Assembly: GCA_964498605.1 (NCBI GenBank)
Contig: CAZCHK010000030.1
Location: 1 to 28,118, forward strand
Direction: 5' to 3'
Source: JBGQAS01 sp964498605
GTDB lineage: Bacteria > Chloroflexota > Anaerolineae > Anaerolineales > Anaerolineaceae
Length of the DNA stretch: 28,118 nt
Below are positions 20,666 through 28,118 of the stretch, one piece after another. The position numbers were made by a program, and so were the translations under genes. The notes under the pieces are model-generated. The model made no database searches. It had not been told where the DNA came from and saw only the letters and a list, made by a program, of their open reading frames with translations. The number at the start of each line of letters is the position of its first letter. Positions within the stretch are counted from its first letter, which is position 1.

Positions 20666-22968
20666 AAAAACATTTTTTGTTTATCCCATTTGTATTACTT
20701 ACTTCCATGTTGGCAGCAGCAGTGATGCCTGCGCCTGCCTATGCCCAGGAGGAGAATCCTCCTGAAGCGAGTGATGAACCCATAGTAATTAATATGGAAG
20801 AAGCGGATGTGGAAAGTATCATACTGGTTGATCCTCAAATCACTGAGACAACGATTGTTGACCCTGATGCGATCTTATTGGATGATCCGGCTATTGAAAG
20901 TTTGTTCTTATCCGATCCATGGTACAGCTTCAACGGGGTTATCTACCGCTTCTTTGCGATACCCAACCCGGGGGATCCGGATCCTTGTGTGGGATTTACA
21001 CCTGGAACATGTTTTACCGCTTTGTTTCCCATTACCGCGGCTTTAGATGATGCAGCTGCTCGCATGATGCCGACCGGGGAGAGCGATCGCCCGACAATTT
21101 TTGTTGAGGGAACGCACACCGAAGACCTTGACATCCGCATTCCTGTCTGGCTGCAAGGTGTCAGCGCGATCATCAACGGCACGATCGACATTAATTCGGA
21201 TTACGTGGTCATCGATGGATTTACCATCAACGGGAGTGTTCAAGCCGTGGTAACCCAGGCGGAATTTACCGCTGGTGAGGATGGGTACCAGGGGGTCCAA
21301 ATCAGCAACAATGTCATCAACGCCAGCGGGCAGGACGCAGGCGTCATTGCCGGCCAGGATTCCATACCTACTGATCTTTCAACGACCTTTTCACCGCAAA
21401 GCTTGTATGGAGGAGTGCAGTCAGATTTTTCTGGGCTGACCATTATCGGTAACATCATCACAGAAGCCGATCAAGCGGGCATTTTACTGAAGGGAGCTAC
21501 AGGGCCAAGTGGTTCTATAAGAATATTGCGCAACGACATCTCCCTGAGCGGCGTTTACCCGCAGTTAAATGGAACTTATGATCCTTCGATAGCCTGGATC
21601 GATCGGGGCGAAGGTATCTGGGTGGAGAGCAGCAGTTATGTGGAGATCATCGCCAATGTGCTGGAATACAACTCGCGCGGTGGCATCTGGGTCAGCTCAT
21701 CCACGGATGGATTTTATGATATGAACGGAACGAGTGCGCACAGCCATCACATCAGCATCCTCGCCAATATTGTTCGCAACAACGACCTGGGCGTATGGGT
21801 GGAAGACGTGGACAGGACAAGTTTTCTCTTTGCTCATAACAATCTTTACAGTAACTGGCGCATCATGGCTTCGCCAAGTGGGCAGTACTATCCATACAGC
21901 AATTACACAGGTGGAGCCGCGCTGCCCGCTTATGGCAACTACAGGGCGGGAGGGTATTTATCTACACTGAGCTTTACATGGCTGGAGGATTACGACTACA
22001 ATGGTACAGGAACGCGATCTGAGTGGTGCATTCGCTCCGACTGGTTTGACGACCTGGACAGAGACGGCCTTATGGACGCGATTGACACCCATTCCGACCC
22101 TGTCTGTGTGACGACCTACCCGCACACGCACAGCACACCCGATAACTGCCCGGCGGTTTACAATCCAGATCAAACAGATTCGGATAGCGACGGCACGGGA
22201 GACGCCTGCGAGGACGATGATACCGACGGCGTTCTCAACGCGTATGACAACTGCCCCGTGAACCCGAACGCGGATCAGGCTGACAGCGATGGCGACGGGA
22301 TCGGAGATGTGTGCGACCCGCTTGATAACGGCGATGACGATCTGGATAACATTGAAAACTGGAACGACACCTGCCCCGGGGTGACCAACACCGGGCTGGA
22401 CAGCGATGGCGATGGGATCGACAATGCCTGCGATATCACACCGCCGCAGGAAGAAGACAACCCTGTGCCCGTGATCGTGCCGACCATCGACCTGCCGGGA
22501 GGCAGCATGCAGACCCTCTCCTGTGTTGCCCTGAACCGCATCGTGCTGCCCAGCGGGGATTACGTGCAGTTCTTCACCATCCTGTGCGATTTTGAAGCTT
22601 CGCTGGTGCAGGTGGAGCAGTCCTCGCTGCCCCGCAACGTGGACATCGGGGCGTTCGACAGCGCCATGACGCTGAGCGTGCAGGAGAACGACACGACGCT
22701 TGAGCTGCTGATGTTGGGCACGACGGCCAAGATCGCCTTTGAGGTGCCGGAAGAAAGCGAAGACACTTACGCCATCCTGTACTGGAACGCCAGCATGAAC
22801 GACGGGCAGGGCGGCTGGGTGGAGCTGAGCGCGGGTGACGTGCCGGAATGGTATGAGGGCAAGGAAGTGTACAGCGGGATGCGGGTGTACAACAACACCA
22901 ACCGGGTGGAGAACATAGTCAGCATCGTGGTCAACTTCCCGGGTACCTTCGTGCTGGTCACGAAGTAG
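20662..22968 (+). CDS. Exported beta-helix protein with thrombospondin type 3 repeats
   Basis: This 768-residue secreted protein has a cleavable signal peptide (residues 1-29, ending PAPAYAQ). A right-handed parallel beta-helix (NosD/PbH1-like) lies at about 145-430, with recurrent I-x-x-N-x-I/V turns such as VQISNNVINAS, LTIIGNIITEA and ISILANIVRNN. Thrombospondin type 3 Ca-binding repeats follow at about 480-595 (DNCPAVYNPDQTDSDSDGTGDAC and similar). The C-terminal beta-domain (about 600-768) ends in FVLVTK with no sorting motif or membrane anchor. AGGAGAG lies 4 nt upstream of the ATG. It is probably a cell-surface or extracellular carbohydrate-binding or adhesive protein; no catalytic residues could be assigned. 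Confidence 0.85.
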   Translation: MKKHFLFIPFVLLTSMLAAAVMPAPAYAQEENPPEASDEPIVINMEEADVESIILVDPQITETTIVDPDAILLDDPAIESLFLSDPWYSFNGVIYRFFAIPNPGDPDPCVGFTPGTCFTALFPITAALDDAAARMMPTGESDRPTIFVEGTHTEDLDIRIPVWLQGVSAIINGTIDINSDYVVIDGFTINGSVQAVVTQAEFTAGEDGYQGVQISNNVINASGQDAGVIAGQDSIPTDLSTTFSPQSLYGGVQSDFSGLTIIGNIITEADQAGILLKGATGPSGSIRILRNDISLSGVYPQLNGTYDPSIAWIDRGEGIWVESSSYVEIIANVLEYNSRGGIWVSSSTDGFYDMNGTSAHSHHISILANIVRNNDLGVWVEDVDRTSFLFAHNNLYSNWRIMASPSGQYYPYSNYTGGAALPAYGNYRAGGYLSTLSFTWLEDYDYNGTGTRSEWCIRSDWFDDLDRDGLMDAIDTHSDPVCVTTYPHTHSTPDNCPAVYNPDQTDSDSDGTGDACEDDDTDGVLNAYDNCPVNPNADQADSDGDGIGDVCDPLDNGDDDLDNIENWNDTCPGVTNTGLDSDGDGIDNACDITPPQEEDNPVPVIVPTIDLPGGSMQTLSCVALNRIVLPSGDYVQFFTILCDFEASLVQVEQSSLPRNVDIGAFDSAMTLSVQENDTTLELLMLGTTAKIAFEVPEESEDTYAILYWNASMNDGQGGWVELSAGDVPEWYEGKEVYSGMRVYNNTNRVENIVSIVVNFPGTFVLVTK

Positions 22969-22991
22969 GACGAGATTTTTAAACATTTTAT

Positions 22992-23023
22992 GGAGCGGTG
23001 GATTCTACCGCTCCTTTACTTTT
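22992..23023 (+). terminator. Intrinsic terminator after the beta-helix gene
   Basis: A perfect 8-bp stem GGAGCGGT (22992-22999) / ACCGCTCC (23007-23014) with a 7-nt loop is followed by TTTACTTTT. It lies 23 nt after the stop codon. Confidence 0.85.
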
Positions 23024-23044
23024 ATACCTCCAGTTTGATTTGGG

Positions 23045-23050
23045 TATAAT
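23045..23050 (+). promoter_or_regulatory. TATAAT -10 box for the SH3b lipoprotein pair
   Basis: TATAAT (23045-23050) lies just after the preceding terminator and 34 nt before the GTG start at 23085, leaving room for the GAGGAG ribosome-binding site. The -35 region is weak. Confidence 0.5.
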
Positions 23051-23084
23051 ACAAATACGCCTTTAAGGAAGCGAGGAGAACAAC

Positions 23085-23831
23085 GTGATTAAAAGAGCAT
23101 GGATAATTAGCATTCTGGTGATCATCCTTTCAATTGTACTGTCAGGCTGCGAAAAGACTGTGGATGAAGTTACCGACCCGTGCGCGGCTGACGCGGTCGC
23201 GGAAGCGATGAAACCGATCACCTGGCAGATGCATAAATTTGACGATACGACCGGCGTGGCAGGGATCACCCCGCAGCAGAGTCTGGTCGTTCCTGTCCTT
23301 GAACTGCAGAAGATCCGCCGTGACTTGGAAGAGCTGGAAGTTCCGGAGTGCCTGCTCACCCTGCAGCAGGCCGGCATCAATTACATGAACTCTGCCATCA
23401 CCTACCTGGGCATGTTCATGGCCAGCGTAGCCCAGGAAAACGTTCAAAGCGCCATTACTTCAAGCCAGAACCTGAGGCTGGTTTATGAATCTGAACGCGC
23501 GCGCTTATTAGGAAAGGAGCTGGTTATCTCGCCTACCAATACGCCGGGACCCACTCAAACGATGGGACTGCCCACGGAAACAACCGCCGCCAGCTCCCCG
23601 GTGGTGATGGTCATGAACGGCAGCGCGGAACCGATCAATTTACGTTCCAAACCCGCGGTGGATCAGGGAGATATCATGGAGACGCTGCCCGCGGGGGCGT
23701 CCGCCACGGCCATTGGAAAGAACGCCGCAGGCGACTGGTATTTTATCAACTACAACGGGCAATACCTGTGGGTTCTATCATCGCTGGTGAGCGTGACTGG
23801 CGATGCGAATATCCTGCCGGTGATACCCTAA
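23085..23831 (+). CDS. SH3b-domain lipoprotein (first of a tandem pair)
   Basis: This 248-residue lipoprotein starts at GTG 23085, with GAGGAG upstream. The lipobox is VLSGC (Cys22). Residues 30-140 form a helical domain with ITPQQSLVVPVLELQKIRR, PECLLTLQQAGINYMNSAITYLG and SSQNLR. A Thr/Pro linker leads to a single bacterial SH3 domain (about 163-248; NGSAEPINLRSKPA...GDWYFINYNGQYLWVLSSLV). SH3b domains often bind peptidoglycan or proteins at the surface. The helical domain is clearly paralogous to that of the next gene, 13 nt downstream, indicating tandem duplication within an operon. Confidence 0.85.
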   Translation: MIKRAWIISILVIILSIVLSGCEKTVDEVTDPCAADAVAEAMKPITWQMHKFDDTTGVAGITPQQSLVVPVLELQKIRRDLEELEVPECLLTLQQAGINYMNSAITYLGMFMASVAQENVQSAITSSQNLRLVYESERARLLGKELVISPTNTPGPTQTMGLPTETTAASSPVVMVMNGSAEPINLRSKPAVDQGDIMETLPAGASATAIGKNAAGDWYFINYNGQYLWVLSSLVSVTGDANILPVIP

Positions 23832-23844
23832 AAGGGGGAGACTC

Positions 23845-24945
23845 GTGTATAAAACCAAAAATCAAGAAATCTTTTTAGCAGGGATAATCCTGTTGGTATC
23901 CGTCCTGGCGGGATGCGCATCGAAGAGCGCCACCACCATCCTGGAGGAACCTGCTGGAACAAGCACGCCTCTTGTAACAGCGACCCCCAGCGTGACACCC
24001 ACCCCAGACTTGTGCTCGCCTGGATACGCCCAACAGGAAGCGAAGAAGATAAACGACCTGATGCGCGAATTTGATGATCTGACCTATGTAGCGAACCTGA
24101 CCCCGCAGCAGCAGCTGGGCGAGAAGATCCTGCAGCTTTCCGAGATCCGCCGAAACGAAGAAGACGTACTCGTGCCAGAGTGCCTGGACCTGCTGCACGG
24201 CGCGGCAGTGGATTACATGAATGCCGTGATCAGCTACCTGGGCGCGTTCATGGGCGGTGGCAGCTCCGACCAGGTCAGCCAGATCATTGGTGCCAGCCAG
24301 AACATACGGGCGTTCTACAATGTCGAGTACGCCCGGGTACAGGCGATCGGCACCCCGACCTCCGATATCCCCAGCCCGACCCCCACGCTATTCCAGGTCA
24401 TGGTCACCAACAAGTCGGGTCAGGGTCTCAACTTGAGACCTGAACCGTTGCTGAACACGAACGTAGCTGCCACGCTGCCAGCGGGAGAGTCTGCGCCTGC
24501 AACAGCGAAAAACGAGACAGGAGAATGGCTGCTGATCACCTACAACGACGAGAAACTATGGGTCTACGCAGCGTATGTAAAAACCGAAGGTGACCTGACC
24601 CTTCTGCCGATTATTCTGCCCACTGCAACACCTTCACCAACGATCGCGGCCACTTTCGCCCCCGGCACAGCCATCATCACCAATCCAGGTTCAAAAGCAT
24701 TGAACCTGCGCGAAGGCCCGGCGCTTGACGCGGCGGTGCTCGAGCTGCTGGAGCCCCAATCCAGCGTGCCAGCACTGGCTGTCGATGAGAGTGGACTGTG
24801 GCTGATGGTGGACTACAACGGGCAGCATCTGTGGATCTACGCGGCGCTCGTCGAGCTGAATATCGAGCTTGGATCCATGCCGATGATCACGTTGACACCG
24901 ACGAGCACGGTTTCAATACCGGAAACCCAGGCACCGACACCGTAA
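23845..24945 (+). CDS. SH3b-domain lipoprotein (second of a tandem pair, two SH3b domains)
   Basis: This 366-residue paralog of the preceding protein starts at GTG 23845 with AAAGGGGGAG upstream. The lipobox is VLAGC (Cys24), followed by a Thr/Pro spacer. The helical domain (about 52-170) shares LTPQQQLGEKILQLSEIRR, PECLDLL, DYMNAVISYLGAFM and ASQNIR with its neighbour. Two SH3b domains follow (about 183-255 and 270-345), each with an LNLR motif and GxWLxxxYNxxxLWxYAA. The C-terminus is Thr/Pro-rich. The second SH3b domain is extra relative to the first protein. Likely a cell-envelope scaffold; the ligand is unknown. A strong terminator ends the operon. Confidence 0.87.
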   Translation: MYKTKNQEIFLAGIILLVSVLAGCASKSATTILEEPAGTSTPLVTATPSVTPTPDLCSPGYAQQEAKKINDLMREFDDLTYVANLTPQQQLGEKILQLSEIRRNEEDVLVPECLDLLHGAAVDYMNAVISYLGAFMGGGSSDQVSQIIGASQNIRAFYNVEYARVQAIGTPTSDIPSPTPTLFQVMVTNKSGQGLNLRPEPLLNTNVAATLPAGESAPATAKNETGEWLLITYNDEKLWVYAAYVKTEGDLTLLPIILPTATPSPTIAATFAPGTAIITNPGSKALNLREGPALDAAVLELLEPQSSVPALAVDESGLWLMVDYNGQHLWIYAALVELNIELGSMPMITLTPTSTVSIPETQAPTP

Positions 24946-24963
24946 TAAGGGATCACTAAACGC

Positions 24964-24998
24964 AAGCAGGCTGTGCTGTCTCAGCCTGCTTTTTATTG
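24964..24998 (+). terminator. Intrinsic terminator after the SH3b lipoprotein pair
   Basis: A perfect 10-bp stem AAGCAGGCTG (24964-24973) / CAGCCTGCTT (24982-24991) with an 8-nt loop leads into a TTTTATTGTT tract. Confidence 0.9.
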
Positions 24999-25027
24999 TT
25001 GTACGGGGAGGTTTTCTTTGCTACAAT
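24999..25027 (+). promoter_or_regulatory. Candidate promoter of the NBR1-Ig lipoprotein gene
   Basis: TTGTAC (24999-25004), a 17-nt spacer and TACAAT (25022-25027) lie just after the preceding terminator, with GGAGGAG and the ATG 25053 downstream. Confidence 0.5.
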
Positions 25028-25052
25028 ATTCGTATTGATTTGGAGGAGAGCC

Positions 25053-26453
25053 ATGATAAAAAAAATATTCATCATCAGTACGAGCATGCTTTTATTGTTG
25101 ACTGCCTGTAACTTCCCACTCTTTACGCCAGGTGTGGACCAGAACGCGGTGAACACGTCCGTGGCGCAGACGCTGGCGGCGGCAGGTGGGGTGGTCGAGC
25201 CCCCGGGAGAGATCTCCGAGACCAACACGGTGGGTTCCGAGCCTGTCAGCACGGTGGAAGTGGTCAACCCGCCTACAGCGACCGTCACTTCGACGGCGAC
25301 GGTCACGCTGACACCCATACCATGCAACCTGGCAACGTATGTAGCGGATGTGACCATCGAGGATGGTACCGAGATCGAGCCGGGAACCGCGTTCACCAAG
25401 ACCTGGCGCATCCGCAACGTGGGTTCGTGCACCTGGACTTCGGGGTACTCGCTGATTTTTGATCACGGTGACCAGATGGGAGGTCCCGCGAGCGTGCAGC
25501 TGACCGGTTCGTCCATCCCGCCTGGGGGGGAAGTGGATGTCTCGGTGAATCTGGTGGTACCAGCAGCAGAAGGTGAATACAAAGGGTATTGGAAATTTCG
25601 CGAACCGGGAGGAGCCATTTTTGCCCTAACAACCGGCAACCCGATTTCTGTGGAAATCGTTTCCAAGGCCGGATCGGTTGCGTTACCCGATTTACCGCTT
25701 CTACCACTTTTACCACTTTTCCCCGTTCTACCATTTCCACTCGCCCCCTATGTAGACATGGTCTGGCAGCAGGCTACTGTTTCCGCAGGAAGCACTGGCT
25801 CGGTCAAAGCAGATTGTCCATCTGGATCGATCGTGGTGGGAGGTGGTTTTGCGGCCAGCAATAACTTTGTTGTGTACACCACGTTGATGGACGGGAACGG
25901 GTGGCAGACCTACGCGAAGAACAATTCGGGGTCAAGCAACTTGTTGAATTCATATGCTGTCTGTCTGCACAACTCCGGCGGCAGCGTGAGCCAGGTGTAC
26001 ACCCAGGTGACTGTCAGCGCGGGAACATGGGGGCACGCCGTCGCCACATGCCCGGCCGGGAGCATCCCCACCGGCGGAGGATGGGCTTCCAATGACACCT
26101 TCCGGGTTTACCACAGTTCAGCGACGCCCAACGGGTGGGAGGTGTACGCCCATAACAACGCTGCTTCATCGAAGCTCTTAAATGCCTATGCGGTGTGCCT
26201 GTCTGGAACAGGCGGGACAGTCCAGGAGGTCCAAACTAGCTTTAATATCACCGCGGGGAGCTCGTCGGGGGAAAATGCGTCCTGTCCGGCTGATACCATG
26301 GTAACCGGCGGCGGCTTTGCCATGCAGGATGATCTGGTGATCTACAACACCACGCCCAATACGGACAATGACAGGTGGGCATCCTACGCACGAAATACCG
26401 GTGGCAGCACGAGACTGATGTATGTCTACGTTACCTGCCTGACGATACCGTAG
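25053..26453 (+). CDS. NBR1-Ig-like domain lipoprotein with three C-terminal repeats
   Basis: This 466-residue lipoprotein has the lipobox LLTAC (Cys19) and a Thr/Ser/Pro-rich spacer. An NBR1-Ig-like domain lies at about 95-192: IEPGTAFTKTWRIRNVGSCTWTSGYSL...GGEVDVSVNLVVPAAEGEYKGYWKF. A low-complexity Leu/Pro segment (about 210-233) follows. The C-terminal half consists of three repeats of about 78 residues, each beginning V-x-x-x-x-x-x-A-G-S/T, with CPAGSIPTGGGWA-like and NGWEVYAHNNAASSKLLNAYAVCL-like parts. I do not recognise these repeats. I chose ATG 25053 over the earlier frame at 24996: GGAGGAG precedes it and the signal peptide then begins MIKK. Probably surface-exposed and ligand-binding; function unknown. 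Confidence 0.85.
   Translation: MIKKIFIISTSMLLLLTACNFPLFTPGVDQNAVNTSVAQTLAAAGGVVEPPGEISETNTVGSEPVSTVEVVNPPTATVTSTATVTLTPIPCNLATYVADVTIEDGTEIEPGTAFTKTWRIRNVGSCTWTSGYSLIFDHGDQMGGPASVQLTGSSIPPGGEVDVSVNLVVPAAEGEYKGYWKFREPGGAIFALTTGNPISVEIVSKAGSVALPDLPLLPLLPLFPVLPFPLAPYVDMVWQQATVSAGSTGSVKADCPSGSIVVGGGFAASNNFVVYTTLMDGNGWQTYAKNNSGSSNLLNSYAVCLHNSGGSVSQVYTQVTVSAGTWGHAVATCPAGSIPTGGGWASNDTFRVYHSSATPNGWEVYAHNNAASSKLLNAYAVCLSGTGGTVQEVQTSFNITAGSSSGENASCPADTMVTGGGFAMQDDLVIYNTTPNTDNDRWASYARNTGGSTRLMYVYVTCLTIP
25684..25747 (+). repeat. Pyrimidine-rich short tandem repeat encoding a Leu/Pro linker
   Basis: Units such as CTACCACTTTTACCACTTTT repeat in phase with variations and encode a run of Leu-Pro, Leu-Leu-Pro and Phe-Pro steps between the NBR1-Ig-like domain and the C-terminal repeats. 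The strand is strongly pyrimidine-rich. Repeat-driven length variation is plausible. Confidence 0.7.
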
Positions 26454-26466
26454 TCATAAAATGACG

Positions 26467-26501
26467 TTCAGCCCCCAGGTTTACCTGGGGGCTGAAATTT
26501 T
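26467..26501 (+). terminator. Strong intrinsic terminator after the NBR1-Ig lipoprotein gene
   Basis: A perfect 14-bp stem (26467-26480 with 26483-26496, TTCAGCCCCCAGGT and its complement) with a 2-nt loop as written is followed by ATTTT. It lies 13 nt after the stop codon. Confidence 0.92.
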
Positions 26502-26506
26502 CAGCA

Positions 26507-26515
26507 TGATATAAT
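26507..26515 (+). promoter_or_regulatory. Extended -10 promoter before the microprotein gene
   Basis: TGATATAAT (26507-26515) is a full extended -10 element (TGn plus TATAAT), lying right after the preceding terminator. The microprotein ATG is 14 nt beyond it, so the leader would be only about 7 nt and has no Shine-Dalgarno. Confidence 0.6.
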
Positions 26516-26529
26516 CCCGACCATTCTAT

Positions 26530-26670
26530 ATGCCAATGAAGAGAGACCCTGAATTCCGCCACAACCAACGCAGAGAAAACACGTGGGCGATCCTGCTGTG
26601 CCTGATCGCCGTGGCTTTGATCGTCATCTCGACGAGCACCGCTCCGCTTTGGATCTACCAGGGCTTCTGA
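26530..26670 (+). CDS. DltX-like single-pass membrane microprotein (candidate acyl shuttle)
   Basis: This 46-residue protein, from ATG 26530 (ATG 26536 is also possible), has a basic N-terminus rich in Arg/Lys, one hydrophobic helix at about residues 19-37 (WAILLCLIAVALIVIST), and a short outside tail ending WIYQGF at the stop codon. By the positive-inside rule the C-terminus should face outward. DltX of D-alanylation systems has the same topology and a C-terminal hexapeptide with a conserved Tyr, F-x-Y-x-x-F-like, that carries the acyl group from the MBOAT protein DltB to the transferase DltD. The gene sits directly behind an extended -10 promoter, 43 nt before an MBOAT gene. Size, topology, motif and neighbour agree; homology is not proven. 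Confidence 0.72.
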   Translation: MPMKRDPEFRHNQRRENTWAILLCLIAVALIVISTSTAPLWIYQGF

Positions 26671-26713
26671 TCCAGCCACCGATGAACCCTGCTGCCGTTT
26701 CCCGTACACTGCC

Positions 26714-28118
26714 ATGTCCCTGACCGTTGTGCTGCTCCTGGCCGCTGCGGCGGCTCTCCTGCGCCTGGTCTTTCCTGGTCGGGCTCGAAAATGGGGGCTC
26801 ATGGTCGCCAGTATCTTTCTGCTCTACTACCTGCAGCCGGCGTCGATCGTGCGCGGGCTGGATTTCTGGCTGCCTACCGCCACGCTTTTTCTGGTCATCT
26901 TTTCCTGGCTGTTGACCACACCAGAGCAGGAGCGCAGCTGGCGCCAGATCGTTCTGGGTGTTGGCGTAATGGTTGCTATTGTCCTGCTCATCGCAGCCAC
27001 GCGATGGTTTTCAGTAACGGGGGTAATCACCCCCTCTCGTCCCCCGGAGTTAGGCTGGGTGGCGCTTGTTCTTGGCACAGTAACGGGATTGATCTACCTG
27101 GTCACAAAGGTTTCTAAGCCTCTGCAAATCAACTTCACCCTGATGTGGGTGATCGTCCTGACCATCTTTGTGACATTGAAACTGCCCGCGCTGAACAGTT
27201 GGATCAGTGGTGTCCTCAGCGGCAAGGCGGCAATATCAGGGACGATTCAATGGCTGGGTTTTTCTTACATCGCCTTCCGCGTCCTGCACACCGTTCGCGA
27301 CAGGCAGGCGGGGCGTCTCGCTCAACTCGGACTGGTCGAATACATCGATTATTGCATCTTCTTTCCCGCGGTCGTCGCCGGCCCCATCGACAGAGTGGAG
27401 CGCTTTAGCGCAGACATCACACACCCGGTGAGCATGACGGGCGAGGACTTCGCGGAGGGCGGAAAACGATTAGCAGTCGGTTTGTTCAAGAAATTCTTTG
27501 TTGCCGACAGTCTCAGCCTGATCGCTTTGAACGCCACAAGCGCCCAGCAAGCTCACAGCGCTGGCTGGAGCTGGTTTCTGCTGTACGCCTACGCCTTCCA
27601 GATCCTGTTCGATTTTTCTGGATACACCGATATCGCCATCGGAATGGGGCGCTGGCTGGGTATAAAACTTCCGGAGAACTTTGACCGGCCGTACAGCAAA
27701 CAAAACCTGACCTTGTTCTGGAACAGCTGGCACATGACCCTGTCGCAGTGGTTCAGGGCGTACTTCTTCAACCCGATCACCCGCAGGCTCAGATCAGCCT
27801 CGCGCAAGCTGGCGCCGTGGCAGATCATCCTGATCGGTCAGGCCGGTACCATGCTGCTGATCGGATTGTGGCACGGCATCACACTCAACTTCCTGATCTG
27901 GGGAGGGTGGCACGCTTTGGGACTGTTCGTTCACAGCCGCTGGTCGGAATGGATGAAACCCCGCGAGGCATGGTTCGAGGCACGCAGATCAGCCAGAATC
28001 GCCAGAAGGGTTTTCGGGGTGCTGCTGACATTCCACTACGTCGCACTGGGCTGGGTGTGGTTCGCGTTGCCTGACCCGCAGGTGGCCACGCGAGTATTCC
28101 TCAAGTTGTTCGGGGCGG
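26714..28118 (+). CDS. DltB-like MBOAT O-acyltransferase, 3' end cut by the window
   Basis: The frame is open from ATG 26714 to the window edge, giving 468 residues with no stop. The MBOAT features are clear: FFPAVVAGPIDRVERF, YAFQILFDFSGYTDIAIGMGRWLGI, PENFDRPY, FWNSWHMTLSQWFRAYFF and the catalytic histidine in LIGLWHG. The GPIDR sequence after FFP resembles DltB more than AlgI, which usually has GPIxR. The N-terminal 170 residues are additional hydrophobic helices. MBOAT proteins of this type move acyl groups from an intracellular thioester across the membrane to modify envelope polymers. The start lacks a ribosome-binding site and is uncertain. It is preceded by the DltX-like microprotein; probably only a short C-terminus is missing. 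Confidence 0.85.
   Translation, partial: MSLTVVLLLAAAAALLRLVFPGRARKWGLMVASIFLLYYLQPASIVRGLDFWLPTATLFLVIFSWLLTTPEQERSWRQIVLGVGVMVAIVLLIAATRWFSVTGVITPSRPPELGWVALVLGTVTGLIYLVTKVSKPLQINFTLMWVIVLTIFVTLKLPALNSWISGVLSGKAAISGTIQWLGFSYIAFRVLHTVRDRQAGRLAQLGLVEYIDYCIFFPAVVAGPIDRVERFSADITHPVSMTGEDFAEGGKRLAVGLFKKFFVADSLSLIALNATSAQQAHSAGWSWFLLYAYAFQILFDFSGYTDIAIGMGRWLGIKLPENFDRPYSKQNLTLFWNSWHMTLSQWFRAYFFNPITRRLRSASRKLAPWQIILIGQAGTMLLIGLWHGITLNFLIWGGWHALGLFVHSRWSEWMKPREAWFEARRSARIARRVFGVLLTFHYVALGWVWFALPDPQVATRVFLKLFGA

Noticed and set aside
21958..22986. Antisense open frame (342 codons) opposite the beta-helix/TSP3 gene
   Set aside because: The sense strand encodes clear thrombospondin-3 repeats; the antisense Val/His-rich pattern is simply the complement of Asp-rich repeats.

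Overview
The window looks like chromosomal DNA of a member of the Chloroflexota, most likely an Anaerolineae-type bacterium. This is inferred from the gene repertoire: several lipobox lipoproteins with Thr/Pro-rich linkers, SH3b and NBR1-Ig-like surface domains, a DUF362 protein, a UMF1-type transporter and a PHP lipoprotein. No sequence search was possible, so the taxonomy is an inference. No tRNA, rRNA, CRISPR array, transposase or integrase was seen.

Layout. (1) Positions 1-2790: a leftward lipoprotein, then a leftward MerR regulator and VWA protein pair. (2) 2933-6393: a rightward three-gene ABC-2 exporter operon, divergent from merR, with a MerR-style dyad promoter between them. (3) 6498-7607: a DUF362 protein. 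(4) 7757-13217: leftward genes for a PHP-domain lipoprotein, a SAM methyltransferase, a PlsC-like acyltransferase translationally coupled to a UMF1-type MFS transporter, and a thioredoxin/CcdA-like membrane fusion protein. (5) 13384-15857: leftward pxpB-pxpC-pxpA, the three subunits of 5-oxoprolinase. (6) 15835-20400: a replication/partition-type module. A DnaA-domain-I/winged-helix protein, a small basic protein and an ExeA/TniB-like AAA+ ATPase run leftward; ParA and a ParB-family protein run rightward; about 330 bp of non-coding DNA after parB carries an iteron-like array. (7) 20468-26453: exported proteins (a beta-helix plus thrombospondin-3 protein, two paralogous SH3b lipoproteins, an NBR1-Ig lipoprotein), separated by strong intrinsic terminators. 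(8) 26530-28118: a 46-codon membrane microprotein ending in a DltX-like acyl-shuttle motif, followed by a DltB-like MBOAT acyltransferase cut by the window edge.

The most interesting points are: the DltX-like microprotein/MBOAT pair; the roughly 24-25 bp iteron array beside parB, with a matching site in the divergent ATPase/parA control region; the two copies of a GTGTAACCGCGGTTACAC palindrome that sit over the stop codons of the rep-like gene and of pxpC; and the overlap of the rep-like gene with pxpB, which may put a replication module and a metabolic operon on one transcript.

Two styles of translation start coexist. Some genes have clear Shine-Dalgarno sequences. Others have a -10-like hexamer only 6-14 nt before the start codon and no Shine-Dalgarno, suggesting leaderless or very short-leader mRNAs.
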